Made by a program: the position numbers and the translations under genes. The notes below the pieces were generated by a model. The model ran no database searches and had not been told where the DNA came from. It was given only the letters and a program-made list of their open reading frames with translations. From contig NZ_FNNS01000008.1 of NCBI RefSeq assembly GCF_900106795.1, forward strand, positions 1 to 64,000: 64,000 nucleotides of DNA, given 5' to 3'. Positions 33,501 through 41,949 of this stretch are shown here, in pieces. The first letter of the stretch is position 1, and the number at the start of each line of letters is the position of its first letter. This DNA comes from Aequorivita viscosa. Its GTDB lineage: Bacteria > Bacteroidota > Bacteroidia > Flavobacteriales > Flavobacteriaceae.

Positions 33501-34622
33501 CTATCTAATTCGTTTTGTTCTATTCGTTTCATAATCACTAAAAATCATTTCACCCAGTCCTCTTAATCCTGTATAAAATGCTTTGCCTTTGTTGGCAGCC
33601 GTAAAATGCTCAACAAACTGCATTAAATACGGATCTTCGGCAATCATAAATGTAGTAATTGGAATGTGAAGCTTCCTTGCTTGAGCAGCCATAGAATAGC
33701 ATTTTTCAACAATATAAGGATCTAAACCCATACTATTTTTATAATAACGACCATCTGGCAACTGAATACAACTAGGCTTACCATCTGTTATCATAAAAAT
33801 CTGTTTGTTTGTATTTTTTTTCCGACGCAACATATCCATTGCTAATTGAAGCCCAGCCACTGTATTGGTATGATAAGGTCCCACTTTTAAATAAGGTAAA
33901 TCCTTTAATTTAATAGGCCAAGCATCATTTCCAAATACTAAAATATCTAATGAATCTTTGGGGTAACGTGTAGCAATAAATTCGGAGAGTGCCATAGCCA
34001 CTTTTTTGGCGGGTGTAATTCTGTCTTCACCATACAAAATCATACTATGGCTAATATCAATCATTAATACAGTGCTCATTTGAGTTTTGTACATCGTTTC
34101 CTCGACAACTAAATCGTTTTCAGAAAGTGTAAACTCGCCAATTCCGTGATTTATTTGAGCATTTTTTAGACTTTCGGTCATTGAAATTTGTTCTAAAGAG
34201 TCACCAAACCGATAATTTCTAAATTCTCCTGCTTGCTCATCCCCCCTGCCCGTAAATTTCGTTTTATGGTTTCCGGCACCGCTTTTTCGAAGTTTTCCGA
34301 AGATTTGCTCTAAGGCTTTTTTTCGTAATGCGCGTTCGGTTTTTTCTGTAATTGCCAGTCCGTTTTTTCCATCGGGTTTAACCTCTTCACGCAAATACCC
34401 TTTCTTTTTTAAATCCTCAACAAAGTCTTCCAAGGTATAATCTTCGGTTGTTAACTTGTATTCTTCATCCAATTGTTGCAACCAATCCATGGCTTCATCA
34501 AAATCGCCCGCAGTATGGGTAATTAATTCTTGAAAAACATCAAATAATTTTTCGAATGGTGATTGATCTTGAGGAATGTGTTTGGTGAAAACAAATCCGC
34601 TCTTATTTGCTTTGTAGTTCAT
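33501..34622 (-). CDS. VWA-domain protein partner of the MoxR-like ATPase
   Basis: 373 residues. The N-terminal helical region (about 1-175) is followed by a von Willebrand A domain (about 180-350) with the MIDAS-type motif DISHSMILYGE (D-x-S-x-S pattern), the downstream Thr/Asp in TNTVAGLQLA, and FMITDGKP. There is no signal peptide, so it is cytoplasmic. It lies upstream of the ATPase gene on the same strand, and the pair is probably co-transcribed and forms a complex. The C-terminus (ETNRTKRIR) abuts the intergenic repeat block. Confidence 0.9.
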   Translation of the reverse strand: MNYKANKSGFVFTKHIPQDQSPFEKLFDVFQELITHTAGDFDEAMDWLQQLDEEYKLTTEDYTLEDFVEDLKKKGYLREEVKPDGKNGLAITEKTERALRKKALEQIFGKLRKSGAGNHKTKFTGRGDEQAGEFRNYRFGDSLEQISMTESLKNAQINHGIGEFTLSENDLVVEETMYKTQMSTVLMIDISHSMILYGEDRITPAKKVAMALSEFIATRYPKDSLDILVFGNDAWPIKLKDLPYLKVGPYHTNTVAGLQLAMDMLRRKKNTNKQIFMITDGKPSCIQLPDGRYYKNSMGLDPYIVEKCYSMAAQARKLHIPITTFMIAEDPYLMQFVEHFTAANKGKAFYTGLRGLGEMIFSDYETNRTKRIR

Positions 34623-34715
34623 TTTTTAAAAATAGTGTAATCTTTGTTTAAAATAAAAGCTGAAACGTTAAACTAATATCAAAACTCAAGAAGTAAAATT
34701 TTAGCCTATTGGCGT

Positions 34716-35684
34716 TTAGGCAATGCCCATTTTTTTTGAGTGCGCAATTGCTTCGCTACTATCTTTAAAATAGCAAATTGCCACATCCATAGATTTAATG
34801 TTTTCTAAAACCTTTTCAACCTTTCTCTTTTTTTTATGTGTGGTTTGACGAATGTAAATGGCTTTAATATTAAGTGGGAAATTTTTCACAACGCGCTCAT
34901 ACAAATAAGGATCTTTTTGAGAATCGTCTCCCAATAAAACATATTGTAAAGTAGGATAAAATCCGATAATGTCTTTAATTTTTTCAAACTTATGATCGTG
35001 ACTTCCTCTTCCTGTAAATAGAAAATCAGAAATTCCTTTTTTAATTTTCTTCAATTTCATAACTCCTTTTGGAAGTTCATGAATTCTAATAAATGAATCG
35101 ATAAATTCATATAAATTATATTCGCTGCTGGAAACGTAAAAAAATGAATTGGACGCTTGGGCACTCTCCTGTCCTGCCTTACTTAAAAATTGATAATGAG
35201 GTACTACGTCCTCAAAAACTTTTCGTTTGTTTATATTTTTAAGAAGCAGTACGTATAGCTTCTTAAAAAAATTACCACTGTGCGATACTAAAAACGTATC
35301 ATCAATGTCAGAAATTACTCCTAGTTTGCTTTCAAAAGGCTTTAAAAGTTCTGCGCATTCAACAATTCCAAAGTCATATATTTTACAAACCACTTGATAT
35401 GGATGCCACCCAGGCTCTAGCTCCTTATTATAAGGAATTGTGAAACGAAAATAACCGTCATCCATAGTTTTTGTGGTTACTTCCAAACCTCTAAACTTTA
35501 AGGTAACAGGCACATTATTCAGAGGTTTTATCCGGAACATATGAATAATTGAAACGGCGTGCTTAATTCCTTTTCGATCCAAACTGTAATGATCTGGCGA
35601 CCACGACTGAAATACGTGCCCAAATACAATTAATTCTTCTTTATTTACATATCCGCGATATAATTTTAAGTCGAGTTTTACCAA
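34716..35684 (-). CDS. App1-family phosphatidate phosphatase (DUF2183)
   Basis: 322 residues. The HAD-like catalytic motif D-x-D-x-T is clear in GVISDIDDTFLVSH (about residue 125). It is followed by SSEYNLYEFIDSF, LFTGRGSHDHKFEKI and LLGDDSQKDPYLYE, the typical App1 blocks. The N-terminal part contains a beta-sandwich-like region (VTLKFRGLEVTTKTMDDGYF). Yeast App1 dephosphorylates phosphatidate to diacylglycerol. The divergent neighbour is a lipid kinase with the reverse type of chemistry. The frame has no ATG near its start; TTG 35684 (MVKLDLKLYRGY) fits best. Confidence 0.88.
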   Translation of the reverse strand: MVKLDLKLYRGYVNKEELIVFGHVFQSWSPDHYSLDRKGIKHAVSIIHMFRIKPLNNVPVTLKFRGLEVTTKTMDDGYFRFTIPYNKELEPGWHPYQVVCKIYDFGIVECAELLKPFESKLGVISDIDDTFLVSHSGNFFKKLYVLLLKNINKRKVFEDVVPHYQFLSKAGQESAQASNSFFYVSSSEYNLYEFIDSFIRIHELPKGVMKLKKIKKGISDFLFTGRGSHDHKFEKIKDIIGFYPTLQYVLLGDDSQKDPYLYERVVKNFPLNIKAIYIRQTTHKKKRKVEKVLENIKSMDVAICYFKDSSEAIAHSKKMGIA

Positions 35685-35746
35685 TTGAGAATTTGTTAAC
35701 GATTTATCGTTTCCAAATTACTTAATTTTAAAATCAATATATCCCA

Positions 35747-36661
35747 ATGAAATCTGAAAATTCAATACTACTAGTTGTAAACCCTATTGCGGGCGATTCG
35801 GACAAAACACCAATAATCAATTTGGTAACCTCTGAAGTTAAGGCGAAAAATCTAGATTTAGAAGTTTTTAAAACCACTGGTCAAGGCGACAAAGAAGCTA
35901 TAGTTGAGTTCATAGCAAATCACAATCCTTCGCGGATACTAGTGGCTGGTGGCGATGGTACTATCTCGCTAGTAGCAAGTTGTATTTACGGAACAGAAAT
36001 TTGTTTGGGTATAATTCCTGCTGGTTCTGCAAATGGAATGGCAGTGAATATAGGGCTTCCAACAGCTCTCAAAGAACAGATTAACATTGCGCTTTCTGGT
36101 GAAATATTGAAAACTGACGTGATTTTTGTAAATGATATAATGTGCCTTCATATTGCAGATTTGGGAATAAACGCAGAACTCATTAAAAATTATGAAAATT
36201 CGGGTATTCGAGGAAAATTAGGATATTTTATTCAATCCTTTCCAACACTTTTTAATTCTGATTTCCCTTTTGAATTTACTATTGAAGCCGATAATGAAGT
36301 TTTTAAAGAAACTGGTATTTTACTGGCAATTGCAAATGCTAACAAGTTTGGAACGGGAGCCAATATAAACCCCAATGGAATATTGAATGACGGAAAATTT
36401 GAAGTTCTGGTGTTTAAGAATCTCGATGTATTCGAAATATTGAAAACGACGCAGGAGAATCCAGAAATGTCATCAGATTTTGTCAAAGTTATTTCAATGC
36501 ACAAAGCGAAAATCATCAGCAAATCAAAAGTTCCTTTTCAGGTAGATGGAGAATATATTAACGAGATTGAAACCGTAAATGCTTATATTAAGCACGAAAT
36601 TTTATCTATTGCAGTTCCACAATCTTTTTTACAATCACATAATCTTAATAAGAAACCATGA
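35747..36661 (+). CDS. YegS/BmrU-type lipid kinase (diacylglycerol kinase family)
   Basis: 304 residues. The diacylglycerol-kinase catalytic signature is present: LLVVNPIAGDSDK at the start, VAGGDGTISLVASCIYG and GIIPAGSANGMAVNIGLP. The C-terminal half (about 130-295) is the usual beta-sandwich with NPNGILNDGKFEVLVFKN and PFQVDGEYI. It phosphorylates a lipid alcohol such as diacylglycerol. It lies head-to-head with the App1 phosphatase, and its last 4 bp overlap the hydrolase-OsmC gene, so the latter two are co-translated. Confidence 0.92.
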   Translation: MKSENSILLVVNPIAGDSDKTPIINLVTSEVKAKNLDLEVFKTTGQGDKEAIVEFIANHNPSRILVAGGDGTISLVASCIYGTEICLGIIPAGSANGMAVNIGLPTALKEQINIALSGEILKTDVIFVNDIMCLHIADLGINAELIKNYENSGIRGKLGYFIQSFPTLFNSDFPFEFTIEADNEVFKETGILLAIANANKFGTGANINPNGILNDGKFEVLVFKNLDVFEILKTTQENPEMSSDFVKVISMHKAKIISKSKVPFQVDGEYINEIETVNAYIKHEILSIAVPQSFLQSHNLNKKP

Positions 36662-37872
36662 GTATTCACAAAGTAAGTTTTAAAAATAAAAACAAGGAAG
36701 AACTCGCTGGTCGGCTAGAGCTACCAATAGATCAAAAACCGCACAACTTCGCAATATTAGCGCACTGTTTTACTTGCACAAAAAACCTAACTGCCATAAA
36801 AAATGTTGGGCGCGCATTAATTCAAGAAGGGTTTGGAGTTCTAAGATTCGATTTTACCGGCCTTGGTGAAAGTGAAGGAGATTTTGAAAACACCAATTTT
36901 TCTGGAAATGTAGAAGACCTTGTAGAAGCTGCCCAGTTTTTAGAACAAGAATACATAGCTCCTACTTTAATTATTGGTCACTCATTAGGCGGAGCCGCCG
37001 CTATTTTTGCTGCAGATCGAATTTCGTCGATAAAAGCTGTAGCTGTAATTAATTCTCCTAGCCACCCTTCACATGTTACCAACCTTTTAAAAAGTAGCAC
37101 GGCCGAAATAGCTCAAAACGGAAAGGCAAAAGTGAATTTAGGAGGCATAGATTTCACTATTAAAAAACAATTTTTAGACGATCTTAAAAATAAACCCCTC
37201 CAGGAAGTGGTTAAAACCTTTAAAAAAGCACTTTTAATTCTACACTCTCCTATCGACAAAGTTGTTGGGATTGATAACGCTGAAGAAATTTATAAATCGG
37301 CACATCATCCAAAGAGCTTTGTGTCATTAGATGATGCTAACCACATGCTTTCCAATAAAGAAGATTCTGAATATGTAGGAAAGGTGATTGCTGGGTGGGC
37401 TTCAAGATACATAGAGCTTCCTGAAAAAAAACAAATACGTAGTAAAAGTCAAGTGACTGCTAGCTTGGATGGCGAACAAATATTTACAACTAATTTAAAA
37501 GTTGGAAGCCACAATTTAATTGCCGATGAACCTACAAAGTTTGGAGGTAACGACTTTGGACCTTCTCCCTATGAGTATGTATCTGGAGGATTGGCAGCGT
37601 GTACAGCTATGACTATTCAAATGTACGCAAGACGTAAAAAATGGGCAGTAGACAATGTTACTGTAAATGTAGACTATTCCAGAGACCACGCAGTAGATTG
37701 TAAAAATTGTGAAGATTCATCGGCTAAAATCGATACGTTTTCATTAGAAATAAAATTAGAAGGCAACCTTACCGAAGAACAGAAAGCAAGACTGATAGAA
37801 ATTGGTGGAAGATGCCCGGTTCATAAAACATTAACCAGTGCAACTCAAGTTTTAACCAAACGAATTGATTAG
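36658..37872 (+). CDS. Alpha/beta hydrolase fused to OsmC-like peroxidase domain
   Basis: 404 residues, a known two-domain arrangement. Residues about 1-255 form an alpha/beta hydrolase with HCFTCTKNLTAI, the nucleophile elbow GHSLGGAAA and LLILHSPIDKVVG with the later His in DDANHML. Residues about 265-404 are OsmC/Ohr-like, with two cysteines (GLAACTAMTIQMY and GRCPVHKTL), the pair used for organic hydroperoxide reduction. It may release and detoxify oxidised acyl groups. It overlaps the lipid kinase gene by 4 bp (ATGA), indicating a joint role in lipid turnover. Confidence 0.92.
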   Translation: MSIHKVSFKNKNKEELAGRLELPIDQKPHNFAILAHCFTCTKNLTAIKNVGRALIQEGFGVLRFDFTGLGESEGDFENTNFSGNVEDLVEAAQFLEQEYIAPTLIIGHSLGGAAAIFAADRISSIKAVAVINSPSHPSHVTNLLKSSTAEIAQNGKAKVNLGGIDFTIKKQFLDDLKNKPLQEVVKTFKKALLILHSPIDKVVGIDNAEEIYKSAHHPKSFVSLDDANHMLSNKEDSEYVGKVIAGWASRYIELPEKKQIRSKSQVTASLDGEQIFTTNLKVGSHNLIADEPTKFGGNDFGPSPYEYVSGGLAACTAMTIQMYARRKKWAVDNVTVNVDYSRDHAVDCKNCEDSSAKIDTFSLEIKLEGNLTEEQKARLIEIGGRCPVHKTLTSATQVLTKRID

Positions 37873-38001
37873 TTAGATTTTGAATATTACTAGTATTACA
37901 GGTGTTATCTTTCGTATAGGGTTTTCGTTCCAATAAAAACACAGCTCAATAAAAGGCTTTCGTTAAATAACAGGATGTAATGCTAAGGTTTTAATAAAAT
38001 T

Positions 38002-38032
38002 TTGTTTGAGCAAAATCGATATAGTACCTTTA
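38002..38032 (+). promoter_or_regulatory. Promoter of the superoxide dismutase gene
   Basis: TTG (38002-38004) in ATTTTG, 20-base spacer, TACCTTTA (38025-38032), one base off the TAnnTTTG consensus, 39 bp before the ATG. Confidence 0.65.
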
Positions 38033-38071
38033 ATACCGAAAAATCAACAATAACTACAAAATTTTTTACCA

Positions 38072-38671
38072 ATGAAAAAACTAGGAATTTTATTTACAGC
38101 CTCGCTAATATTTGCTTTTGTGGGTTGTAACAACAGTAACAAGGATGCTAATAGCACCGATAAATTGAATGAATCTGTAGAAATAGAAACTACTATAGAA
38201 CAAGATGAGAAAGAAGCTCCCAAAACAATAAGTGTATTAATGGAGTCTAAAAGTAATAGTACTGCGCAAGGTGAAGTGTACTTTTCAGAAAGTAACGGCG
38301 TTGTAAAGCTAGAAGCAAAATTTAAAGGATTGAAGCCAGGCGTACACGCAATTCACATACACGAAAAAGCTGATTGCAGTGCTCCAGATGGAAGTTCGGC
38401 TGGTGGACACTGGAATCCAACTCACGAAAAACATGGAAAATGGGGTGATGCCGAAGGTTATCACAAAGGAGATATTGGCAATTTAGAAGCAGATAATGAC
38501 GGAAACGCTAGTATTACTATGGAAACAGACCAATGGTGTATTGGTTGTGGAGACGATAATAAAGACATTCTTGGAAAATCAGTAATTGTTCACGAAGGAG
38601 CAGATGATTTTGTATCGCAACCAACTGGCGATGCAGGAGGAAGAGTAGCCTGCGGTGGCGTTATTAAATAA
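38072..38671 (+). CDS. sodC: Cu/Zn superoxide dismutase-family lipoprotein
   Basis: 199 residues. A lipoprotein signal (MKKLGILFTASLIFAFVGCNN) is followed by a polar linker and the SodC domain (about 50-199). Metal ligands are seen in HAIHIHEKADC (Cu histidines), GGHWNPTHEKHG (bridging and Zn histidines), HKGDIGNLEAD (Zn Asp region) and VIVHEGADD (last Cu His). The disulfide cysteines and the active-site Arg lie in DAGGRVACGGVI. An extra Cys pair (QWCIGCGDDN) is unusual and may form a second disulfide. It acts in the periplasm against superoxide. It has its own promoter and terminator. Confidence 0.93.
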   Translation: MKKLGILFTASLIFAFVGCNNSNKDANSTDKLNESVEIETTIEQDEKEAPKTISVLMESKSNSTAQGEVYFSESNGVVKLEAKFKGLKPGVHAIHIHEKADCSAPDGSSAGGHWNPTHEKHGKWGDAEGYHKGDIGNLEADNDGNASITMETDQWCIGCGDDNKDILGKSVIVHEGADDFVSQPTGDAGGRVACGGVIK

Positions 38672-38695
38672 TATTTTGAGACTTTGTCTATACTC

Positions 38696-38726
38696 AAAAA
38701 ACCATTCCGAGTCGGAATGGTTTTTT
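38696..38726. terminator. Terminator downstream of sodC
   Basis: A run of A, then ACCATTCCGA (38701-38710) pairing with TCGGAATGGT (38712-38721), then T residues. The symmetrical A/T tracts allow termination of the convergent gene as well. Confidence 0.87.
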
Positions 38727-38767
38727 GGTTTTTCACTGTAATCTAATCTATATAAACAGAGTAGAAA

Positions 38768-39217
38768 TTATTTTAGGAAGCCACCTAGCAAGCCTTTTGC
38801 CATTCCTCCTATTCCACCGCTACCGGCATTTCCAAGTAAATCGCCCAAGAAAGAGGAGTCATCGTTAGAGTCACCATCTTTCTTTTTTGCAATCATATTA
38901 AGCAAAGCTGGTAAGGCAATTGCAACTATTTTATTTGATTGTTCTGGAGAAATTCCTAGTTTGCCCATTAATTCACCAACAATCCCAGAACTCATCTGTG
39001 ACTGTATTTTGTTAGCTCCAGCATCATTTGGTTTGTCTGAAAAAAGGTTAATTAAACTTGAGATGTTTCCGCCCAACATCTCCTTTGTTGCTTCAGACTT
39101 TACTACATCGCCTACAATTGAAAATACACTGTCTAGATTTCCAGATGAAAGTTCTGTTTGACTCGTTAGTTGCCCTCCTATTTCAGATTTTAATTTTCCT
39201 ATTATTTGTTCTATCAT
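38768..39217 (-). CDS. DUF937-like (YidB-type) protein
   Basis: 149 residues, glycine- and leucine-rich, without a signal peptide or membrane helix. The first half (IIGKLKSEIGGQLTSQTELS, then ALPALLNMIAKKK) shows the helical pattern of DUF937/YidB proteins. The C-terminus is a glycine-zipper-like tail (FLGDLLGNAGSGGIGGMAKG, then LLGGFLK). Function unknown. A TATATTTG box lies upstream (39260-39253, minus). Identification to family level is tentative; the gene itself is well supported by frame, start and terminator. Confidence 0.78.
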   Translation of the reverse strand: MIEQIIGKLKSEIGGQLTSQTELSSGNLDSVFSIVGDVVKSEATKEMLGGNISSLINLFSDKPNDAGANKIQSQMSSGIVGELMGKLGISPEQSNKIVAIALPALLNMIAKKKDGDSNDDSSFLGDLLGNAGSGGIGGMAKGLLGGFLK

Positions 39218-39252
39218 TGTTCGTTATTTAGGTTACAAATTTCAATATTCAT

Positions 39253-39260
39253 CAAATATA
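39253..39260 (-). promoter_or_regulatory. -7 element of the DUF937-like gene
   Basis: Minus strand TATATTTG, 35 bp before the ATG. No matching TTG at the usual distance. Confidence 0.5.
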
Positions 39261-39384
39261 CTATAATTATAATTTTTAAGCTGTAGGCAAAACTTCCAGG
39301 CTTTATTAACTTTAGAGTGATAGATGTATTTCCGAAGGAAATTATATGAATAGAAATATTTATTACCCTTACTTCAAAATAGTT

Positions 39385-39921
39385 TTAACAAAATTCCTTT
39401 TTCTTACCAACCACACCTTTGAAGAACGATCGGAATATTTTAGTATCCGCTTCAATATCACCCGTTGGATAATACGCTTTATCTATAATAACCGCTTTTG
39501 TTCCGTAATCAAAAGCCACACAAATAATAGGCACTTTTGCTGCAAGGGCGATGTAATAATATCCTGTTTTCCATTCTGTAACCTTCTTGCGCGTGCCTTC
39601 GGGAGAAAGTGATAATCTAAACTCATCGCGCTCTTCAAAAATATTTGCAATAGCTTCAACCTTGTTCTGTCCAGGGGTACGATCCAAAGGAACTCCGCCC
39701 ATCCAACGAAAATAAGCTCCAAACGGCCAACGGAAAAGTTCGTATTTGGCAATAAAGTTAATATTAATCTTTAGGATTTTTCGAATAAAGACACCGATAT
39801 AAAAATCATGCCAACTGGTATGCGGAACTACAATAATAACTGATTTCTTAATGGCTGGATCGAAGTTTCCTTTGATTTTCCAACCCATTATTTTATAAAA
39901 TAAAAATTTAGCAACACCCAT
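39385..39921 (-). CDS. Lysophospholipid acyltransferase (PlsC-like)
   Basis: 178 residues. The acyltransferase motif H-x4-D is seen in VVPHTSWHDFYIG (about residue 34-39), followed by the second block FRWMGGVPLDRTPGQNK and the SPEGTRKKV block, which together form the active site for acyl transfer to a lysophospholipid or similar acceptor. It is short for the family and begins MGVAKFLFYKIMGWKI, a membrane-associating helix. It lies 21 bp downstream of the KdsB-fusion gene on the same strand, consistent with a shared envelope-lipid role. Confidence 0.88.
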   Translation of the reverse strand: MGVAKFLFYKIMGWKIKGNFDPAIKKSVIIVVPHTSWHDFYIGVFIRKILKININFIAKYELFRWPFGAYFRWMGGVPLDRTPGQNKVEAIANIFEERDEFRLSLSPEGTRKKVTEWKTGYYYIALAAKVPIICVAFDYGTKAVIIDKAYYPTGDIEADTKIFRSFFKGVVGKKKEFC

Positions 39922-39942
39922 TAGTTGGAGCTTAGATTTATA

Positions 39943-41772
39943 TTACATTTTTTGATACAATGCTTTAAGTTTATCACGAGTTATTACTTTTTCCCAATCA
40001 GCACCTAAGGCATTTTCCCAAAGAGGAATCATGCTCATGGCAACTTCAATCATTAGGTCCATTTGTTCATCGGTGAGGTTTTTACACACTCCTTGCGGAA
40101 TCTCAATATTGTGTTTTTTCACCATTTCTTTAAATAAAGCTACATCTTTTGGGTAGAACTCTTCTAAAAACTGAAACGTAATACAGTTTCCTACACCGTG
40201 TTTGATTCCTAAAACATATCCTAATCCATAGCTCAACGCGTGTGCAACCCCTACTTGTGAATAAGCAATACTCATTCCTCCATGCCACGAAGCCATCATT
40301 AATTTCGCTCTTGATTCACTTTCAGCAAGGTTATCTTCTAAGAAAATTTCCTTACAAAGGTCATAAGCTTTTTCACCATAACTCTGACTGAAGGCATTTA
40401 GAAAAGTTCCGTTCAACGATTCCACACAATGTATAAAGCAATCCATTCCTGTAAAAAACCATTGATTTTTAGAAACTCCTTGAGTCAATTCTGGATCAAG
40501 AATTACTTGATCAAAGGGCGTATAGTCGCTATTTATACCCAATTTTCTTACTGGGCCTGTAAGAACGGTAGTGCGTGAAACTTCTGCTCCAGTTCCTGAT
40601 ATTGTTGGAATTCCAACATGGTATACGGCTTTTTCTACGACCAAATCCCATCCTTGGTAATCTGCAGCACTCCCTGGATTTGTAAGCATAATAGAAACGG
40701 CTTTTGCTAGATCCATAACCGTTCCACCTCCGATTCCAATAATTCCTGAAGGATTTTTAGTGAATTCAGCTTTAATATCTTGAACAAGGCTATCTACCTG
40801 AGCAGTTCTAGGCTCTTCTTCGGTAGGGATAAAAAGTAATTTATCATTGAATCGAAGTGTAATGCGATCTAAAAAGGCTTTATTATCCTTAAAAACGTCA
40901 TCAATCAAAAATATAAACGGTGCTTTTTCTTGTCTTTGAGTTGCTAGAATAGATGGCAGCTGATCGAAGCTTCCCTCACCAAAAACAACCTTTGGAACCA
41001 TAGGAAAATTTCGAAATTTATTATTGATGCCGTTTGGTTTGCTTTCCTTGAGCAGTTTATTGGCACGTGCCAAATCTTCGGGAGTATCTATTTCAACCCC
41101 AACCGTATTAGACACAGCCATCTTAATATTCTTGCCATATTCAAGATAACGAATACACTCTATTTTTTCTACCGCTTCTAACGAACGCATTGGCAAGCGA
41201 TAGAAATCCATAATTGCTTCTTTCCTAAAAGCATAAATACCTTTATGCTTATAGTATTGGATGTCAACATTCTTATCACGCGGATAAGGAATGGGAGAAC
41301 GGGAGAAATAAAGCGCAAAATTGTCTTTATCTACGATAACCTTTACAGTATTTGGATCGTTAATTTCCTTCCAATCGTGGATTTCAGTCATCAAGGAAGC
41401 TAAGTCGATTTTATCAGCATCTGGCTCATTGAAAACAGCCAGAACTTTCTCTAAGCCCTCACGGCTAGTAAAAGGTTCATCACCTTGAACATTGACCACA
41501 ATATCAATATCCATGTTTTCTACCGCTTCAGCAATTCGATCGCTACCACAATCGTGCTCTTTCTTACTCATAATTGCTTTACCTCCGCTTCCGATTATTT
41601 CATCAAAAATAACCTCACTATCGGTCACGACATAAACCTCATCAAATAAGCCTGTAGCTTTAGTTACTTCATATGTTCTAACTATTACTGGCTTTCCTCC
41701 TAAATCTTGCATTAGTTTACCTGGAAACCTTGAAGCTCCATAGCGAGCAGGGATCATTGCTATAATTTTCAA
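39943..41772 (-). CDS. kdsB: CMP-Kdo synthetase (KdsB) fused to a KdnB-like iron alcohol dehydrogenase
   Basis: 609 residues in one uninterrupted frame. Residues 1-247 are KdsB, which activates Kdo or an analogue with CTP for lipopolysaccharide: [64 protein letters not shown] and [10 protein letters not shown]. Residues about 250-609 are an iron-dependent alcohol dehydrogenase with the NAD loop [26 protein letters not shown] and metal ligands Asp444 and His448 in [11 protein letters not shown] plus later histidines ([19 protein letters not shown]). In Shewanella KdnB, an enzyme of this family, oxidises C8 of Kdo so that KdnA can aminate it. The start is TTG 41772; no ATG occurs before residue 6. 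Confidence 0.93.
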   Translation of the reverse strand: MKIIAMIPARYGASRFPGKLMQDLGGKPVIVRTYEVTKATGLFDEVYVVTDSEVIFDEIIGSGGKAIMSKKEHDCGSDRIAEAVENMDIDIVVNVQGDEPFTSREGLEKVLAVFNEPDADKIDLASLMTEIHDWKEINDPNTVKVIVDKDNFALYFSRSPIPYPRDKNVDIQYYKHKGIYAFRKEAIMDFYRLPMRSLEAVEKIECIRYLEYGKNIKMAVSNTVGVEIDTPEDLARANKLLKESKPNGINNKFRNFPMVPKVVFGEGSFDQLPSILATQRQEKAPFIFLIDDVFKDNKAFLDRITLRFNDKLLFIPTEEEPRTAQVDSLVQDIKAEFTKNPSGIIGIGGGTVMDLAKAVSIMLTNPGSAADYQGWDLVVEKAVYHVGIPTISGTGAEVSRTTVLTGPVRKLGINSDYTPFDQVILDPELTQGVSKNQWFFTGMDCFIHCVESLNGTFLNAFSQSYGEKAYDLCKEIFLEDNLAESESRAKLMMASWHGGMSIAYSQVGVAHALSYGLGYVLGIKHGVGNCITFQFLEEFYPKDVALFKEMVKKHNIEIPQGVCKNLTDEQMDLMIEVAMSMIPLWENALGADWEKVITRDKLKALYQKM

Positions 41773-41949
41773 AATAAATATTTTTTTTAAAATCTCCCCA
41801 AAAATAAGAAGATTAAGTTCTTGGCGACGCTTTTTCCAGAAGGTTTTTATAAAACGAATTTTAACCTATAACGCTCTAAAACCATTGTGGTTGTTTAGAC
41901 CCCACGGACCTTATTAAAACCTAACTGAATACCAGCCTACTACATAATT

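Noticed and set aside
31953-34622. Magnesium chelatase for chlorophyll synthesis.
   Set aside because: No tetrapyrrole biosynthesis genes are nearby and the third chelatase subunit is absent; the pair fits the broader MoxR/VWA class.
39346-39612. 88-codon plus-strand ORF.
   Set aside because: Antisense shadow of the acyltransferase gene, which has clear family motifs on the other strand.
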